Origin: Streptomyces celluloflavus
GTDB lineage: Bacteria > Actinomycetota > Actinomycetes > Streptomycetales > Streptomycetaceae
DNA length: 64,000 bases
Assembly (NCBI GenBank): GCA_000720995.1
Contig: JOEL01000013.1
Span: forward strand, 62,001 to 126,000
Direction: 5' to 3'
In this document: piece after piece, positions 16,358 to 25,369 of the stretch
Layout of the letters: every line of letters begins with the position of its first letter
Position numbering within the stretch: position 1 is the first letter of the stretch
Notes under the pieces: generated by a model
Database searches by the model: none
What the model saw: only the letters and a program-made list of their open reading frames with translations
Told to the model about the DNA's origin: nothing
Translations under genes and position numbers: made by a program

Positions 16358-16910
16358 GTGACCGTACCCTCCGATGACGCGGCCAGGCCGGTGCCGGTGC
16401 GGGTCGTGCTGCCCGCCGACCCGGTGCTCGGGCACCCGGAGCAGGAGGTCGTGGCGCGGTGGTGGAGGCGGCGGCAGACCGAGGCGGGTTGGGTGTACCT
16501 CGTGGGACTGCCGTCGTATCAAGGCCGCGAGGACGGTGGTGTGGAGGCCGCGGGGTACCGGGTGTGGGTCAGGGCGTCCCAGCACGTGCGGCCGATGGAC
16601 GGCGTCGACTATGACCAGGTCCCCACCGAGCCTCTTGCGTCGGCGCCACCGTCCGCGGTCCCGCGAGGTATTCGGGGAGCGCCGGCCTTCGGGCCGGGTC
16701 CTGGCGAAGGTGCGCGAGGGTCGGGGCCCGGCCCGCGGTGTGCTGCACGCGCCGGACGGCGAAGAGGCGCCCGAGGGAGCGCCGCTGCTCGATGTGCAGC
16801 GCGCCCTGGACGTCGCGGAGAACCCGGGGACGCGGCTCTGCACGCTGTGCGGGTGCGCGCAGGAGCTGACGCCGATGCTGCGCGGCTTCGACCACATCGG
16901 CGACTCCTGA
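16358..16910 (+). pseudogene. DUF6233-like gene broken by a frameshift
   Basis: The first half, in the frame of GTG 16358, reads EAGWVYLVGLPSYQGREDGG then EAAGYRVWVRASQHVRPMDG and VDYDQVPTEPL. The second half is in the +1 frame and reads GRVLAKVREGRGPARGVLHA, ALDVAENPGTRLCTLCGCAQ and MLRGFDHIGDS. Together they match the Streptomyces DUF6233 architecture (RVWVxxxHVRPxDGxxYxxVPTE, then GVLHxxD...PGTxLCxxC). The frame changes near 16660. Either a one-base indel or a sequencing error would explain it. The family has no known function. Confidence 0.6.
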
Positions 16911-16920
16911 CTCGCGTCGG

Positions 16921-17207
16921 TCAGGGTGTGTCGCCGGAGTGGTAGAAGCGGCACACCACACCCGGGCCACCCGATGGGCGCGGGTCGTACAGCGCCCGGC
17001 CGCCGGGCCACCGCCCCAGCTCGTGGACAGGGCGACACCGCCGTCCATCTCTTCCGGCCGCCGGCCGGTGATGTCGAGCAGCAGGCCGTCCAGCGGCCCG
17101 CCGACCAGCGCGGCGTACGTCTGGTGCGGCAGCGGGCCCGGGTGCGGGTCGTCGTGATCGTGGCCGTACACCCGGCCGCGCAGCAGCTGCTCGTCATCGG
17201 CGTTCAT
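16921..17207 (-). pseudogene. Streptomyces hypothetical gene broken by a one-base deletion
   Basis: The start MNADDEQLLRGRVYGHDHDD continues to TYAALVGGPLDGLLLDITGR and EEMDGGVALST. Then the frame must shift near 17024 to give ELGRWPGGRALYDPRPSGGP and RFYHSGDTP before TGA at 16921-16923. The combined product would have about 95 residues. Restoring one base (ACGAG to ACCGAG in coding sense) rejoins it. The pattern is familiar from short conserved Streptomyces proteins of unknown role. Confidence 0.6.
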
Positions 17208-17260
17208 CCGGCCGGCCTCACAGCCGCCACCGACAACCACCCCCGCCCCGAGCCCGTCCG

Positions 17261-17844
17261 CTACCGGCGGCGCCCGATGCCGAACCTGCCGCGCGGCTTC
17301 ACGGCCGGCGCTTCGGCCGCCGCGCGTTCGGCTTCCTCCGCCTGGCGGCGCGCGACGCGCTCAGCCTCCGCACGGTCGGCGGCTTCCGCCGCACACGACC
17401 CCGTACAGCCGGCCCCACTCACCAGGCCACGAGGGCCGCGTGGTCTCCTGCCACCGGTCGTCGGTGAACTTCGCCCCGCAGTGCATGCACACCGGCCGCT
17501 GCGCCTCCCGGTGAGCGGCCTCGCGCTCCGCCTGGCGCCGGCGGGCCTCCCGGGGCTGGACCGCGTACAGCCGGTCGCCGTCGGGGTTGTCCAGAGCCTC
17601 GGACAGCGTCTGCCACTCATCGCGCCCGAGCCTGCGCCACACGGCGCCCGCGCCCCCGGCCGGGTCGGCGGCGATCCGCTCCAGCTCGGTGACGACCGCG
17701 GGCACCGCCTGGTGGTAGTCGACGGCCGTGAACTCCTCGCCCCGGTGACGGGTGCCCGCGAAGTAGGCGCGGGCGGCCTTCTCCAGGCGCTGGATCCGGC
17801 CCTCATGCTGTGCGGCGGTCTTCCCGGTGAAGACGAACGCCACA
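17261..17844 (-). pseudogene. Conserved hypothetical gene with frameshift
   Basis: The minus strand reads GRIQRLEKAARAYFAGTRHR, EEFTAVDYHQAVPAVVTELE, AVWRRLGRDEWQTLSEALDN and PVCMHCGAKFTDDRWQETTR. Near 17395 the frame must change to give AAEAADRAEAERVARRQAEE and the basic tail PRGRFGIGRRR. Only one CxxC remains (CMHC); the second expected cysteine pair lies at the frame break. The 5' end is uncertain: GTG 17844 is the first plausible start but lacks a ribosome site. The function is unknown. Confidence 0.5.
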
Positions 17845-18018
17845 GCGAAGCAATCAGGCCCGAATAAACCAACAGGGTCGGGCGGCGGGCTGGGCCCCGG
17901 AGCGGCGGCGAGCCACCGCGGCCGCTCCGGCCGGGCACCCGTGGGGACCGCGCCGAGTTCTCCGGACGGACCGAGGCGCGCGCCGGGCCGTCCGCAGCGA
18001 GTGTGCCCGCCCCCGGGT

Positions 18019-19200
18019 TCAGCCGCCGCGCCTGTGCTGCGCGGGCAGCCGGGAGCGGACATCGTCCGGCGGCAGGAACCGGGCCCACCGCTCGGGGAAT
18101 TCGGACGGCGCCCGGCCGTCGGGGCACTCGCCGATACCGTCGTCGTACTCGTCGCCGATCGGGTCGGCCTCCCGGTCGGCGGTAACGCCCGCCGCCGCCC
18201 CCGTCTCCGCCCGCTCCGTCTCCGCCCGCTCCGTCCGGGCCCGCGACCGCAGCCGGCGCTGTTTCTCCGCGCGGCCGGCGGCGGTGGCGACCGACGGCCA
18301 CACCCGGTCGAGAGCGGCGTTCATCGCGGCGCCGACCAGCACCGCGAAAGCGGCCATGCCCATCCACAGCAGGACCGCGACCGGTGCGGCCAGCGATCCG
18401 TAGATCGTGGGGCCCTCGACGGTACGGGTGAGGTAGATGCGCAGCAGGAAGCTGCCGAGCACCCACATCCCGAGCGCCGCCACCGCCCCCGGAATATCCT
18501 CCGGCCAGGGCGAACGGACCGGTACGGACAGGTGGTAGAGCGTGGTCAGGAAGGCGACCGAGAGAAGCAGGACGACGGGCCAGTACAGCGCCCGGATGAT
18601 GTCCTCGCTGGCCGGCAGCCAGCTCACGACCGTGTCGGGACCGACGACCATCAGCGGCAGCGCGATGGCGCCGACGACCAGCCCGGCGAGGTAGAGCCCG
18701 AACGCCAGCAGCCGGGTCTTGACGACGCCGCGCCGCCCGTCGAGCCCGTACATGATGGTGATGGCGTCGACGAAGACGCTCAGCGCGCGGGAGCCGGACC
18801 ACAGGGCGATGGCGAAGCCGAGCGAGACGACGTCGGGGCGGCGGCCGGTGAACACATCGTTTATCAGCGGGCGGGCGATCTCGTTCACACCGTTGTCGGA
18901 GAGCACGGTGGCGGTGCCGTTGAGGATGTTCTGCCGGATGCTGTCGATGGTGGCGTGCCCGATCCAGGGCTCCATATAGCCGAGCACGCCGATGAGTCCG
19001 AGGAGCAGCGGCGGCAGCGACAGCAGGCAGAAGAAGGCGGCCTCGGCGGCCAGGCCGGTGACGCGGTTCTCCATGCAGGAGTTGACGGTGTCCTTGACCA
19101 GCAGCCACGCCAGCCGGCGCTTGGAGACGTTGCGGTAGAGGGCGCGGGCGCGTCTCAGGCGGCCCGCGGGACGCTCGGCTGGTTCGTTTGCTGGCTGCAC
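18019..19200 (-). CDS. YihY/virulence factor BrkB family membrane protein
   Basis: A protein of about 393 residues. After a basic N-terminus (RLRRARALYRNVSKRRLAWL) it has six hydrophobic helices, among them LAAEAAFFCLLSLPPLLLGL, FGLYLAGLVVGAIALPLMVV, VAALGMWVLGSFLLRIYLTR and LWMGMAAFAVLVGAAMNAAL, the last being the hallmark end of the YihY family. An acidic tail of about 90 residues follows. The function of the family is unsettled (not an RNase despite old names). The first in-frame GTG (19200) abuts an AAGGAG with no spacer, so the true start may differ. It is divergent from the AidB-like gene with only 18 bases between starts. Confidence 0.85.
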   Translation of the reverse strand: MQPANEPAERPAGRLRRARALYRNVSKRRLAWLLVKDTVNSCMENRVTGLAAEAAFFCLLSLPPLLLGLIGVLGYMEPWIGHATIDSIRQNILNGTATVLSDNGVNEIARPLINDVFTGRRPDVVSLGFAIALWSGSRALSVFVDAITIMYGLDGRRGVVKTRLLAFGLYLAGLVVGAIALPLMVVGPDTVVSWLPASEDIIRALYWPVVLLLSVAFLTTLYHLSVPVRSPWPEDIPGAVAALGMWVLGSFLLRIYLTRTVEGPTIYGSLAAPVAVLLWMGMAAFAVLVGAAMNAALDRVWPSVATAAGRAEKQRRLRSRARTERAETERAETGAAAGVTADREADPIGDEYDDGIGECPDGRAPSEFPERWARFLPPDDVRSRLPAQHRRGG

Positions 19201-19218
19201 CTCCTTACCGTATCCGGC

Positions 19219-20862
19219 ATGACAGCAACGACTCATACGGTGATGAACCAGCCCCCGCCGCTGGCCGGATACGACGTCTTCGCGGCCGATCCGGTCCTCA
19301 CCGAGGGCATCGCCCGGTACGTCGCCGACACCCGCCTCGACGAGGTACGGGAGGAGCTGAGCACACTGGGGCGGGCCGCCGGTTCGGCGCAGGCCCAGCG
19401 CTGGGGCGAGCAGGCCAACGCCGCTCCGCCCGTCCTGCGCACCCACGACCGCTACGGCCACCGCATCGACGAGGTGGAGTTCCATCCGGCCTGGCACCGG
19501 CTGCTCGGCCACGCGGTCGCCGCCGGCCTCACCGACGCCTGGTCGCGTCCGGACGGCCATGTCCGGCGTACCGCGGGCTTCATCGTGTGGACCCAGGTGG
19601 AGGCGGGGCACGGCTGCCCGCTGTCGATGACGCATGCGGCGGTGCCCGCGCTGCGGGCGGAACCGGCGCTCGCGGCCGAGTGGGAACCGCTGCTGACCTC
19701 GCGGGTGTACGACCCGGGCCTGCGTCCGGCGGCCGGCAAGCCGGGTGCGCTGGCCGGGATGGCCATGACGGAGAAGCAGGGCGGCAGCGACGTACGGGCC
19801 AACGCGACGCGTGCCGAACCGCTGGCCGCACCCGGCGAGTACGCGCTGACCGGGCACAAGTGGTTCTGTTCCGCGCCGATGTCGGACGCGTTCCTGGTGC
19901 TGGCACAGGCGCCGGGCGGGCTCACCTGTTTTCTGCTGCCGCGGGTGCTGCCGGACGGCAGCCGGAACGCCTTCCGTATCCAGCGGCTCAAGGACAAGCT
20001 CGGCAACCGGTCGAACGCCTCGGCGGAGATCGAGTTCGACGGGCGGAGCTGGGCGCGCCGGGTGGGCGCGGAGGGGCGCGGGGTCGCCACGATCATCGAG
20101 ATGGTAGCGGCGACCCGGCTGGACTGCGTCAGCGGGGCGGCGGCGGTGATGCGGCAGGCGGTGGCGCAGGCGCTGCACCACACCGCGTACCGGGAGGCGT
20201 TCGGCGGCCGGCTGATCGACAAGCCGCTGATGCGCAATGTGCTGGCGGATCTGGCACTGGAGTCGGAGGCGGCGACGACGCTGGCGCTGCGGCTGGCGGC
20301 GGCGTACGACAGCGGCACCGAGCAGGACCGGGACTTTCTGCGGCTGGCGGTGCCCGCGGCGAAGTACTGGGTGACCAAGCGGTGCACGCCGATGGTGGCC
20401 GAGGCGCTGGAGTGCCTGGGCGGCAACGGCTATGTGGAGGAGTCGGGGATGCCGCGGCTGCTGCGCGAGGCGCCGCTCAACTCGATCTGGGAGGGCTCCG
20501 GGAACGTCCAGGCGCTGGATGTGCTGCGGGCGTTGCGGCGCGAACCGGCCGCGCTGAACGCGTTCCTGACCGAGCTGGGCGGCGTGCGCGGCGCGGACCA
20601 CCGGCTGGACCGGGCGATCCGGGGGCTGCTGACCGAGCTCGCCGATCTGGACGGGATCGAGGCGCGGGCCCGGCGGCTGGTGGAGCGGATGGCGCTGGTG
20701 CTCCAGGGCGCGCTGCTGGTGCGCCACGCGCCATCCGAGGTCGCGGACGCGTTCTGCGCGTCGCGGCTGGGCGGCGACGCGGGCGCGGCGTTCGGGACAC
20801 TGCCGCACACGCTGGGCCTGGGCGCGATCGTGGCACGGGCCCGGCCGGTCGTGGAGGGGTGA
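19219..20862 (+). CDS. aidB: AidB-like acyl-CoA dehydrogenase family protein
   Basis: A 547-residue flavoprotein of the AidB branch. Signature segments are GCPLSMTHAAVPALRAEPAL, GMAMTEKQGGSDVRANATRA, TGHKWFCSAPMSDAFLVLAQ, IQRLKDKLGNRSNASAEIEF and REAPLNSIWEGSGNVQALDV. In E. coli AidB binds DNA and is tied to the alkylation response; the enzymatic substrate is uncertain. The ATG at 19219 has no ribosome site in the 18-base gap to the divergent gene, so the transcript may be leaderless. GC-rich throughout and intact, it looks like core genome rather than the accessory region to its left. Confidence 0.85.
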   Translation: MTATTHTVMNQPPPLAGYDVFAADPVLTEGIARYVADTRLDEVREELSTLGRAAGSAQAQRWGEQANAAPPVLRTHDRYGHRIDEVEFHPAWHRLLGHAVAAGLTDAWSRPDGHVRRTAGFIVWTQVEAGHGCPLSMTHAAVPALRAEPALAAEWEPLLTSRVYDPGLRPAAGKPGALAGMAMTEKQGGSDVRANATRAEPLAAPGEYALTGHKWFCSAPMSDAFLVLAQAPGGLTCFLLPRVLPDGSRNAFRIQRLKDKLGNRSNASAEIEFDGRSWARRVGAEGRGVATIIEMVAATRLDCVSGAAAVMRQAVAQALHHTAYREAFGGRLIDKPLMRNVLADLALESEAATTLALRLAAAYDSGTEQDRDFLRLAVPAAKYWVTKRCTPMVAEALECLGGNGYVEESGMPRLLREAPLNSIWEGSGNVQALDVLRALRREPAALNAFLTELGGVRGADHRLDRAIRGLLTELADLDGIEARARRLVERMALVLQGALLVRHAPSEVADAFCASRLGGDAGAAFGTLPHTLGLGAIVARARPVVEG

Positions 20863-21141
20863 CGGGTTATGGGTTACGGGTGAGACAGGAAGGTGGCGGG
20901 TGACCGGCCATCCCCGTCGCTCCTCCGCCTGTCCCCCGTCACCCCTTGTCTCTCCTCACCGCCCCGCGTCGTCCGTCGGCCCGCCACCATCGACACCCGC
21001 CGTCGCCGGCATCACCATTCATGGCAATTCCCTACCAAACATTGCGGTCCGTAGCAGCGGTTCTGTGCAATGGCTCCTTCGGGACGGCCCGGTGACGGCA
21101 CCATGGGACGGCTCAAGCCACAGTGCGCAACGGAGAGCAGC

Positions 21142-22419
21142 GTGAACGACACACCGATCGACAGCATCATCTGGTCGGCCCAGGAGGTGCGCGAGACCGC
21201 ACGGCGCCTCGCGTCGGTCCGTGAGGCGGCGCTCTGCGGTGACCCGTCGCACGACGCGCCCCGCCCGGTCATCGGCGAATCCTGGCGGCGGGCGCTGGGC
21301 TCGGGCGTGGACCCGGACCGGGACCGCCGTCAACCCCAGCTCACGGACGCGGAGTTGGCGCACCGGCGGCAGACCTCGCCGCTGGCGGCGGTGCTGCCGA
21401 CGCTCACCGAAGGTCTGCTGCCGGCCGCCGACGCCGCGCAGCAGATCATGGTCGTCACGGATGCCGAGGGGCGGGTGCTGTGGCGGGAGGGCTGCGCGCC
21501 GGTCCGGCGGATGGCCGACCGGCACGGCTTCGACCATGGTGCCGACTGGACGGAGGAGATCGTCGGGACCAATGCGATCGGCACCGCGCTGGTGGCCAGG
21601 CGCCCGGTGCTGGTGCACTCCGCCGAGCATTTCGTCCGCACCCACCACCCGTGGACGTGCGCCGCGGCGCCGCTCCACGATCCGCGCGACGGCCGTCTGC
21701 TGGGCACCGTGGACGTCAGCGGCCCGGCACGCACCTTCCATCCCACGACGCTCCCGCTGGTCTCCGCGGTCGCCCGGCTCGCGGAGGGCGAGCTGCGCAC
21801 GCGTCACCACACCTCCCTGGAACGGCTGCGGTCCAGCGCGGCGCCCGTGCTGGCGCGGATCGGCGGGCGGGCGCTGGCCGTCGACCCGCACGGCTGGACC
21901 GCGGGCGTGACGGGGATGTCCCCACCGGACCGGGTGGTGCTGCCCAAGGCCCCCGAGGCCGGGCCGCGGTGGCTGCCGCGCTACGGCATGTGCACGCTGG
22001 AGCCACTGCCCGGCGGCTGGCTGATCCGCGTCGGCCGGCCGGAACCGGCGCCCGCGCCCGGCCGGGTGCTGCTGGACGTCAGCGGCCGGGACGGTGCGAC
22101 GGTCACCGTCACCGGCCCGGCCGGCAGCTGGTCGCACGAGCTGACCCCGCGCCATGCCGAGCTGCTCTTCGTCCTCGCCGCACACCCGGAGGGCCGCAGC
22201 GCCGCCGAACTCGCCCAGGACCTCTTCGGCGACGGCGGCCGTACGGTCACGGTGCGCGCCGAACTGTCGCGGCTGCGCCGCCATCTCGCCGGGGTCCTGG
22301 CGCACCGTCCGTACCGCTTCGCGGACGGCGTGGACGTCGCGCTGCTCCTGCCGCCCCGGCCCTGCGATCTGCTGCCGCAGTCCTCGGCACCCGCGGTGGC
22401 GGCGGCCCGGCGGGGGTGA
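21142..22419 (+). CDS. GAF-domain transcriptional regulator
   Basis: A 425-residue regulator. Residues about 15-55 carry the lead typical of GAF regulators (RPVIGESWRRALGSGVDPDR). A GAF sensor follows at about 95-240 (IMVVTDAEGRVLWREGCAPV, WTEEIVGTNAIGTALVARRP, HHPWTCAAAPLHDPRDGRLL). The C-terminal part has a winged-helix region (LTPRHAELLFVLAAHPEGRS, TVRAELSRLRRHLAGVLAHR). This AcoR-like type without an AAA domain is frequent in Streptomyces, where it often controls alcohol or aldehyde oxidation. GTG 21142 follows GGAGA. No obvious target gene is adjacent. Confidence 0.85.
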   Translation: MNDTPIDSIIWSAQEVRETARRLASVREAALCGDPSHDAPRPVIGESWRRALGSGVDPDRDRRQPQLTDAELAHRRQTSPLAAVLPTLTEGLLPAADAAQQIMVVTDAEGRVLWREGCAPVRRMADRHGFDHGADWTEEIVGTNAIGTALVARRPVLVHSAEHFVRTHHPWTCAAAPLHDPRDGRLLGTVDVSGPARTFHPTTLPLVSAVARLAEGELRTRHHTSLERLRSSAAPVLARIGGRALAVDPHGWTAGVTGMSPPDRVVLPKAPEAGPRWLPRYGMCTLEPLPGGWLIRVGRPEPAPAPGRVLLDVSGRDGATVTVTGPAGSWSHELTPRHAELLFVLAAHPEGRSAAELAQDLFGDGGRTVTVRAELSRLRRHLAGVLAHRPYRFADGVDVALLLPPRPCDLLPQSSAPAVAAARRG

Positions 22420-22696
22420 GGCACGGGCCGGGCGAGGCAGACGGGTCGGGCGAGGCGGATGAAGTTCTGGCGCAGGCACACCGCCCAGGACTGACGCACC
22501 GGGCCGTGCCGTCGGCCGCCCGGACGACCATCCCGTCGATCAAGGTGTCCACACCGGTGGTACCGGTGGGTCCGGACAAGAACGGCCGGATCGATGCCCC
22601 GCCGCCCGCGGACCCCCATCCGGCGGGCCGGTACGCAGACGCCCCCGCCCCCGGGCCGGACGCCGCGCCGGGGCACACGTGTGATGTGCTGGCCGT

Positions 22697-23251
22697 ATGA
22701 GCAACACGGTCACCACCTGGTATCTGGAGCAGACCTCGCCCGGCGATCTGGTCCCCGCCGCGGGCCCGCCCGCCGAGCAGGGCGTCCGTATCGTCCGGGC
22801 CGAGGTGCCGTCGCCCGAATTCAGCCGCTTCCTCTACACGGCGGTCGGCGGCGACATCCTGTGGACCGACCGGCTGGAGTGGCCGCACGCGCGGTGGGCG
22901 GAGTATCTCGGGCAGCCGGGGGTGGAGACCTGGGTGGCGTACGAGCGGGGCACACCCGCGGGGTTCATCGAGCTGGCGGCGCAGGCGGAGGGCGCCGTGG
23001 AGATCGTCTACTTCGGGCTGCTCCCCGCGTTCCGGGGGCGCCGGATTGGCGGGGAGCTGCTCTCCTACGGGACGGCGCGGGCCTGGGACCTGGCCGGGCG
23101 GTGGCCGGGGCGGGCGGAGACGAAGCGGGTGTGGCTGCACACTTGCAGCGACGACGGGCCGTACGCGATGGACAACTACCGGCGGCGCGGCTTCCGGCTG
23201 TTCGACACCACGGTGGCCGTGACGCCCCCGGCGCCGGCTCCGGGCTCCTGA
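22697..23251 (+). CDS. GNAT-family N-acetyltransferase
   Basis: A 184-residue acetyltransferase. The acetyl-CoA binding region reads AVEIVYFGLLPAFRGRRIGG (motif A, with R-G-R-R-I-G-G) and it ends with YAMDNYRRRGFRLFDTTVAV, the usual motif B. The N-terminal part, WYLEQTSPGDLVPA, is typical of a Streptomyces subfamily with unknown acceptor. The ATG has no strong ribosome site. It lies upstream of, and in the same direction as, the sulfur operon but is separated by a regulatory region, so it is probably independent. Confidence 0.85.
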   Translation: MSNTVTTWYLEQTSPGDLVPAAGPPAEQGVRIVRAEVPSPEFSRFLYTAVGGDILWTDRLEWPHARWAEYLGQPGVETWVAYERGTPAGFIELAAQAEGAVEIVYFGLLPAFRGRRIGGELLSYGTARAWDLAGRWPGRAETKRVWLHTCSDDGPYAMDNYRRRGFRLFDTTVAVTPPAPAPGS

Positions 23252-23297
23252 CCAGGGGTGGCGGAGACCGGCCCCGGCGACGAGTGACCCGCGACAC

Positions 23298-23320
23298 ACT
23301 GTCTCGATATGCGGGACAGT
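23298..23320. promoter_or_regulatory. Candidate operator upstream of the sulfur operon
   Basis: ACTGTCTCG-atatg-CGGGACAGT, a 9-base inverted repeat with one mismatch, lies 60 bases before the leader peptide start and 325 before the sulfite reductase. It is well placed to control the whole assimilation operon. The regulator is unknown; an IclR-type (NdgR-like) or other sulfur regulator is a guess. Confidence 0.5.
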
Positions 23321-23379
23321 GGTGTCTGAATTCTGGATGACGGTGGACTGGCCGGAGAGCCGCGTGACACGCTTCCGGC

Positions 23380-23463
23380 ATGTCCAGAGCTGGAATTGCC
23401 TTGGTGAGTCGGCGGCACGTCGACCTCGGCCGCATGTCCAGCGCCATGTGTCCGGCGAGCTGA
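23380..23463 (+). CDS. Leader peptide of the sulfate assimilation operon
   Basis: A 27-codon frame: MSRAGIALVSRRHVDLGRMS then SAMCPAS and TGA. The block SRRHVDLGRMSSAxCP matches the short putative leader peptides I recall being annotated ahead of actinobacterial sulfur and cysteine genes. It ends with a lone Cys near the stop, 181 bases before the sulfite reductase start. Cysteine-dependent stalling or attenuation is the likely role, as shown for Cys-containing leaders in mycobacteria. The ribosome site is weak; a GTG at 23404 is an alternative start. Confidence 0.65.
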   Translation: MSRAGIALVSRRHVDLGRMSSAMCPAS

Positions 23464-23644
23464 ACAGTCTCAGCACCGCCGTTCTTACGCCGTCCCCGTC
23501 GTCGCGGACGCGCTGACACCCCGACCTCGCACACCACCCGCCGACGGGTGGCGACGCGCCGTTTTCCGGTGCGTCCTGCCAGGTCGCAGTGGGTGCATCC
23601 TGCCAAGTCCGGACCCCTTGAGCCGCCCCGAAGGACGTACTCCC

Positions 23645-25369
23645 ATGGCCGCCACCCCAGATGTGCCCCCGCCCCCGGCCGGGGGTGCTCCCGCCGCAGC
23701 ATCGACGACCCGCCGCAGGACCGGACGACACCGCGGCGAAGGCCAGTGGGCCGTCGGCCACTTCACGCCGCTCAACGCCAATGAGCAGTTCAAGAAGGAT
23801 GACGACGGTCTCAATGTACGGACACGTATTGAGACGATCTACGCCAAGGCCGGTTTCGACGCCATCGACCCCAGTGACCTGCGCGGACGCATGCGGTGGT
23901 GGGGTCTGTACACCCAGCGCAAGCCCGGGATCGACGGCGGCAAGACCGCGATCCTGGAGCCGGAGGAGCTGGACGACTCGTACTTCATGCTGCGGGTCCG
24001 CATCGACGGCGGCCGGCTGACCACCGAGCAGCTGCGGGTGATCGGCGAGATCTCGCAGGAGTTCGCCCGCGGTACCGCGGACCTCACCGACCGGCAGAAC
24101 GTGCAGTTCCACTGGATCCGCATCGAGGACATGCCGGAGATCTGGCGGCGGCTGGAGGGCGTCGGCCTGTCCACCACCGAGGCGTGCGGCGACACCCCGC
24201 GCACCATCCTCGGCTCGCCGGTCGCCGGGATCGCCGAGAACGAGATCATCGACGGCACCCCGGTCATCGAGGAGATCCAGCGCCGGATCATCGGCAACCC
24301 GGACTTCTCCAACCTGCCGCGCAAGTTCAAGACCGCCGTCTCCGGTTCGCCGCTGCTGGACGTCGCGCACGAGATCAACGACATCTCGCTGGTCGGCGTG
24401 GTGCACCCGGAGCACGGGCCGGGCTTCGACATCTGGGTCGGCGGCGGACTGTCCACCAACCCCAAGCTCGGTGTGCGGCTGGGGGCGTGGGTGAGCGCCG
24501 AGGAGGCCGCCGACGTCCACGAGGGCGTCATCTCGATCTTCCGCGACTACGGCTACCGCCGGCTGCGCACCCGCGCCCGGCTGAAGTTCCTGGTCGCCGA
24601 CTGGGGCCCGGAGAAGTTCCGCCAGGTACTGGAGGACGAGTACCTGGGGCGCAAGCTGACCGACGGCCCCGCGCCCGCGGAGCCCGACGGGCGCTGGCGC
24701 GACCACGTCGGCGTGCACCGGCAGCGGGACGGCCGCTACTACGTGGGCTTCGCACCGCGCGTCGGCCGGGTCGACGGCACCACCCTGACCAAGATCGCCG
24801 AGCTGGCCGCGGCACACGGCTCGGGCCGGCTGCGGAACACCACCGAGCAGAAGATGATCGTGCTGGACATCGACGAGGCGCAGGTCGACTCGCTGGTGTC
24901 CGGGCTGGAGGCGCTGGATCTGCGGGTGACGCCGTCCCCGTTCCGGCGCGGCACGATGGCCTGCACCGGCATCGAGTTCTGCAAGCTGGCGATCGTCGAG
25001 ACCAAGGGCCGCGGCGCCTCGCTGATCGACGAACTGGAGCGCCGGCTCCCGGAGTTCGACGAGCCGCTCACCATCAACATCAACGGCTGCCCGAACGCCT
25101 GCGCCCGGATCCAGGTCGCGGACATCGGCCTCAAGGGCCAGCTGGTGCTGGACGACGACGGCAACCAGGTCGAGGGCTACCAGGTGCATCTGGGCGGCGC
25201 GCTGGGCCTGGAGGCCGGTCTCGGGCGCAAGGTCCGCGGGCTGAAGGTCACCGCCGCCGAACTCCCCGACTACGTCGAGCGGGTGCTGCGCACGTACCTG
25301 GCGCAGCGCGCCGACGGCGAGCGGTTCGCCCGGTGGGCGGCCCGTGCTGAAGAAGGTGCGCTGAAGTGA
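23645..25369 (+). CDS. sirA: Ferredoxin-dependent sulfite reductase
   Basis: A 574-residue siroheme enzyme that reduces sulfite to sulfide with six electrons from ferredoxin. It shows the duplicated ferrodoxin-like half domains and the siroheme/4Fe-4S motif C-x5-C (C440, C446 in ACTGIEFCKLA) with C-x3-C (C482, C486 in NGCPNACAR). Nitrite reductase belongs to the same fold, but linkage with cysH, cysC, cysD and cysN settles the sulfite assignment. ATG 23645 is used; an in-frame TTG at 23618 is less likely. The stop overlaps the next start by GTGA. It is preceded by a leader peptide and a palindrome. Confidence 0.92.
   Translation: MAATPDVPPPPAGGAPAAASTTRRRTGRHRGEGQWAVGHFTPLNANEQFKKDDDGLNVRTRIETIYAKAGFDAIDPSDLRGRMRWWGLYTQRKPGIDGGKTAILEPEELDDSYFMLRVRIDGGRLTTEQLRVIGEISQEFARGTADLTDRQNVQFHWIRIEDMPEIWRRLEGVGLSTTEACGDTPRTILGSPVAGIAENEIIDGTPVIEEIQRRIIGNPDFSNLPRKFKTAVSGSPLLDVAHEINDISLVGVVHPEHGPGFDIWVGGGLSTNPKLGVRLGAWVSAEEAADVHEGVISIFRDYGYRRLRTRARLKFLVADWGPEKFRQVLEDEYLGRKLTDGPAPAEPDGRWRDHVGVHRQRDGRYYVGFAPRVGRVDGTTLTKIAELAAAHGSGRLRNTTEQKMIVLDIDEAQVDSLVSGLEALDLRVTPSPFRRGTMACTGIEFCKLAIVETKGRGASLIDELERRLPEFDEPLTININGCPNACARIQVADIGLKGQLVLDDDGNQVEGYQVHLGGALGLEAGLGRKVRGLKVTAAELPDYVERVLRTYLAQRADGERFARWAARAEEGALK

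Noticed and set aside
19201..20808. Leftward extension of the YihY-type frame across the AidB gene
   Set aside because: The sequence beyond 19200 is the reverse shadow of AidB; only the part up to 19200 has membrane helices of the family.
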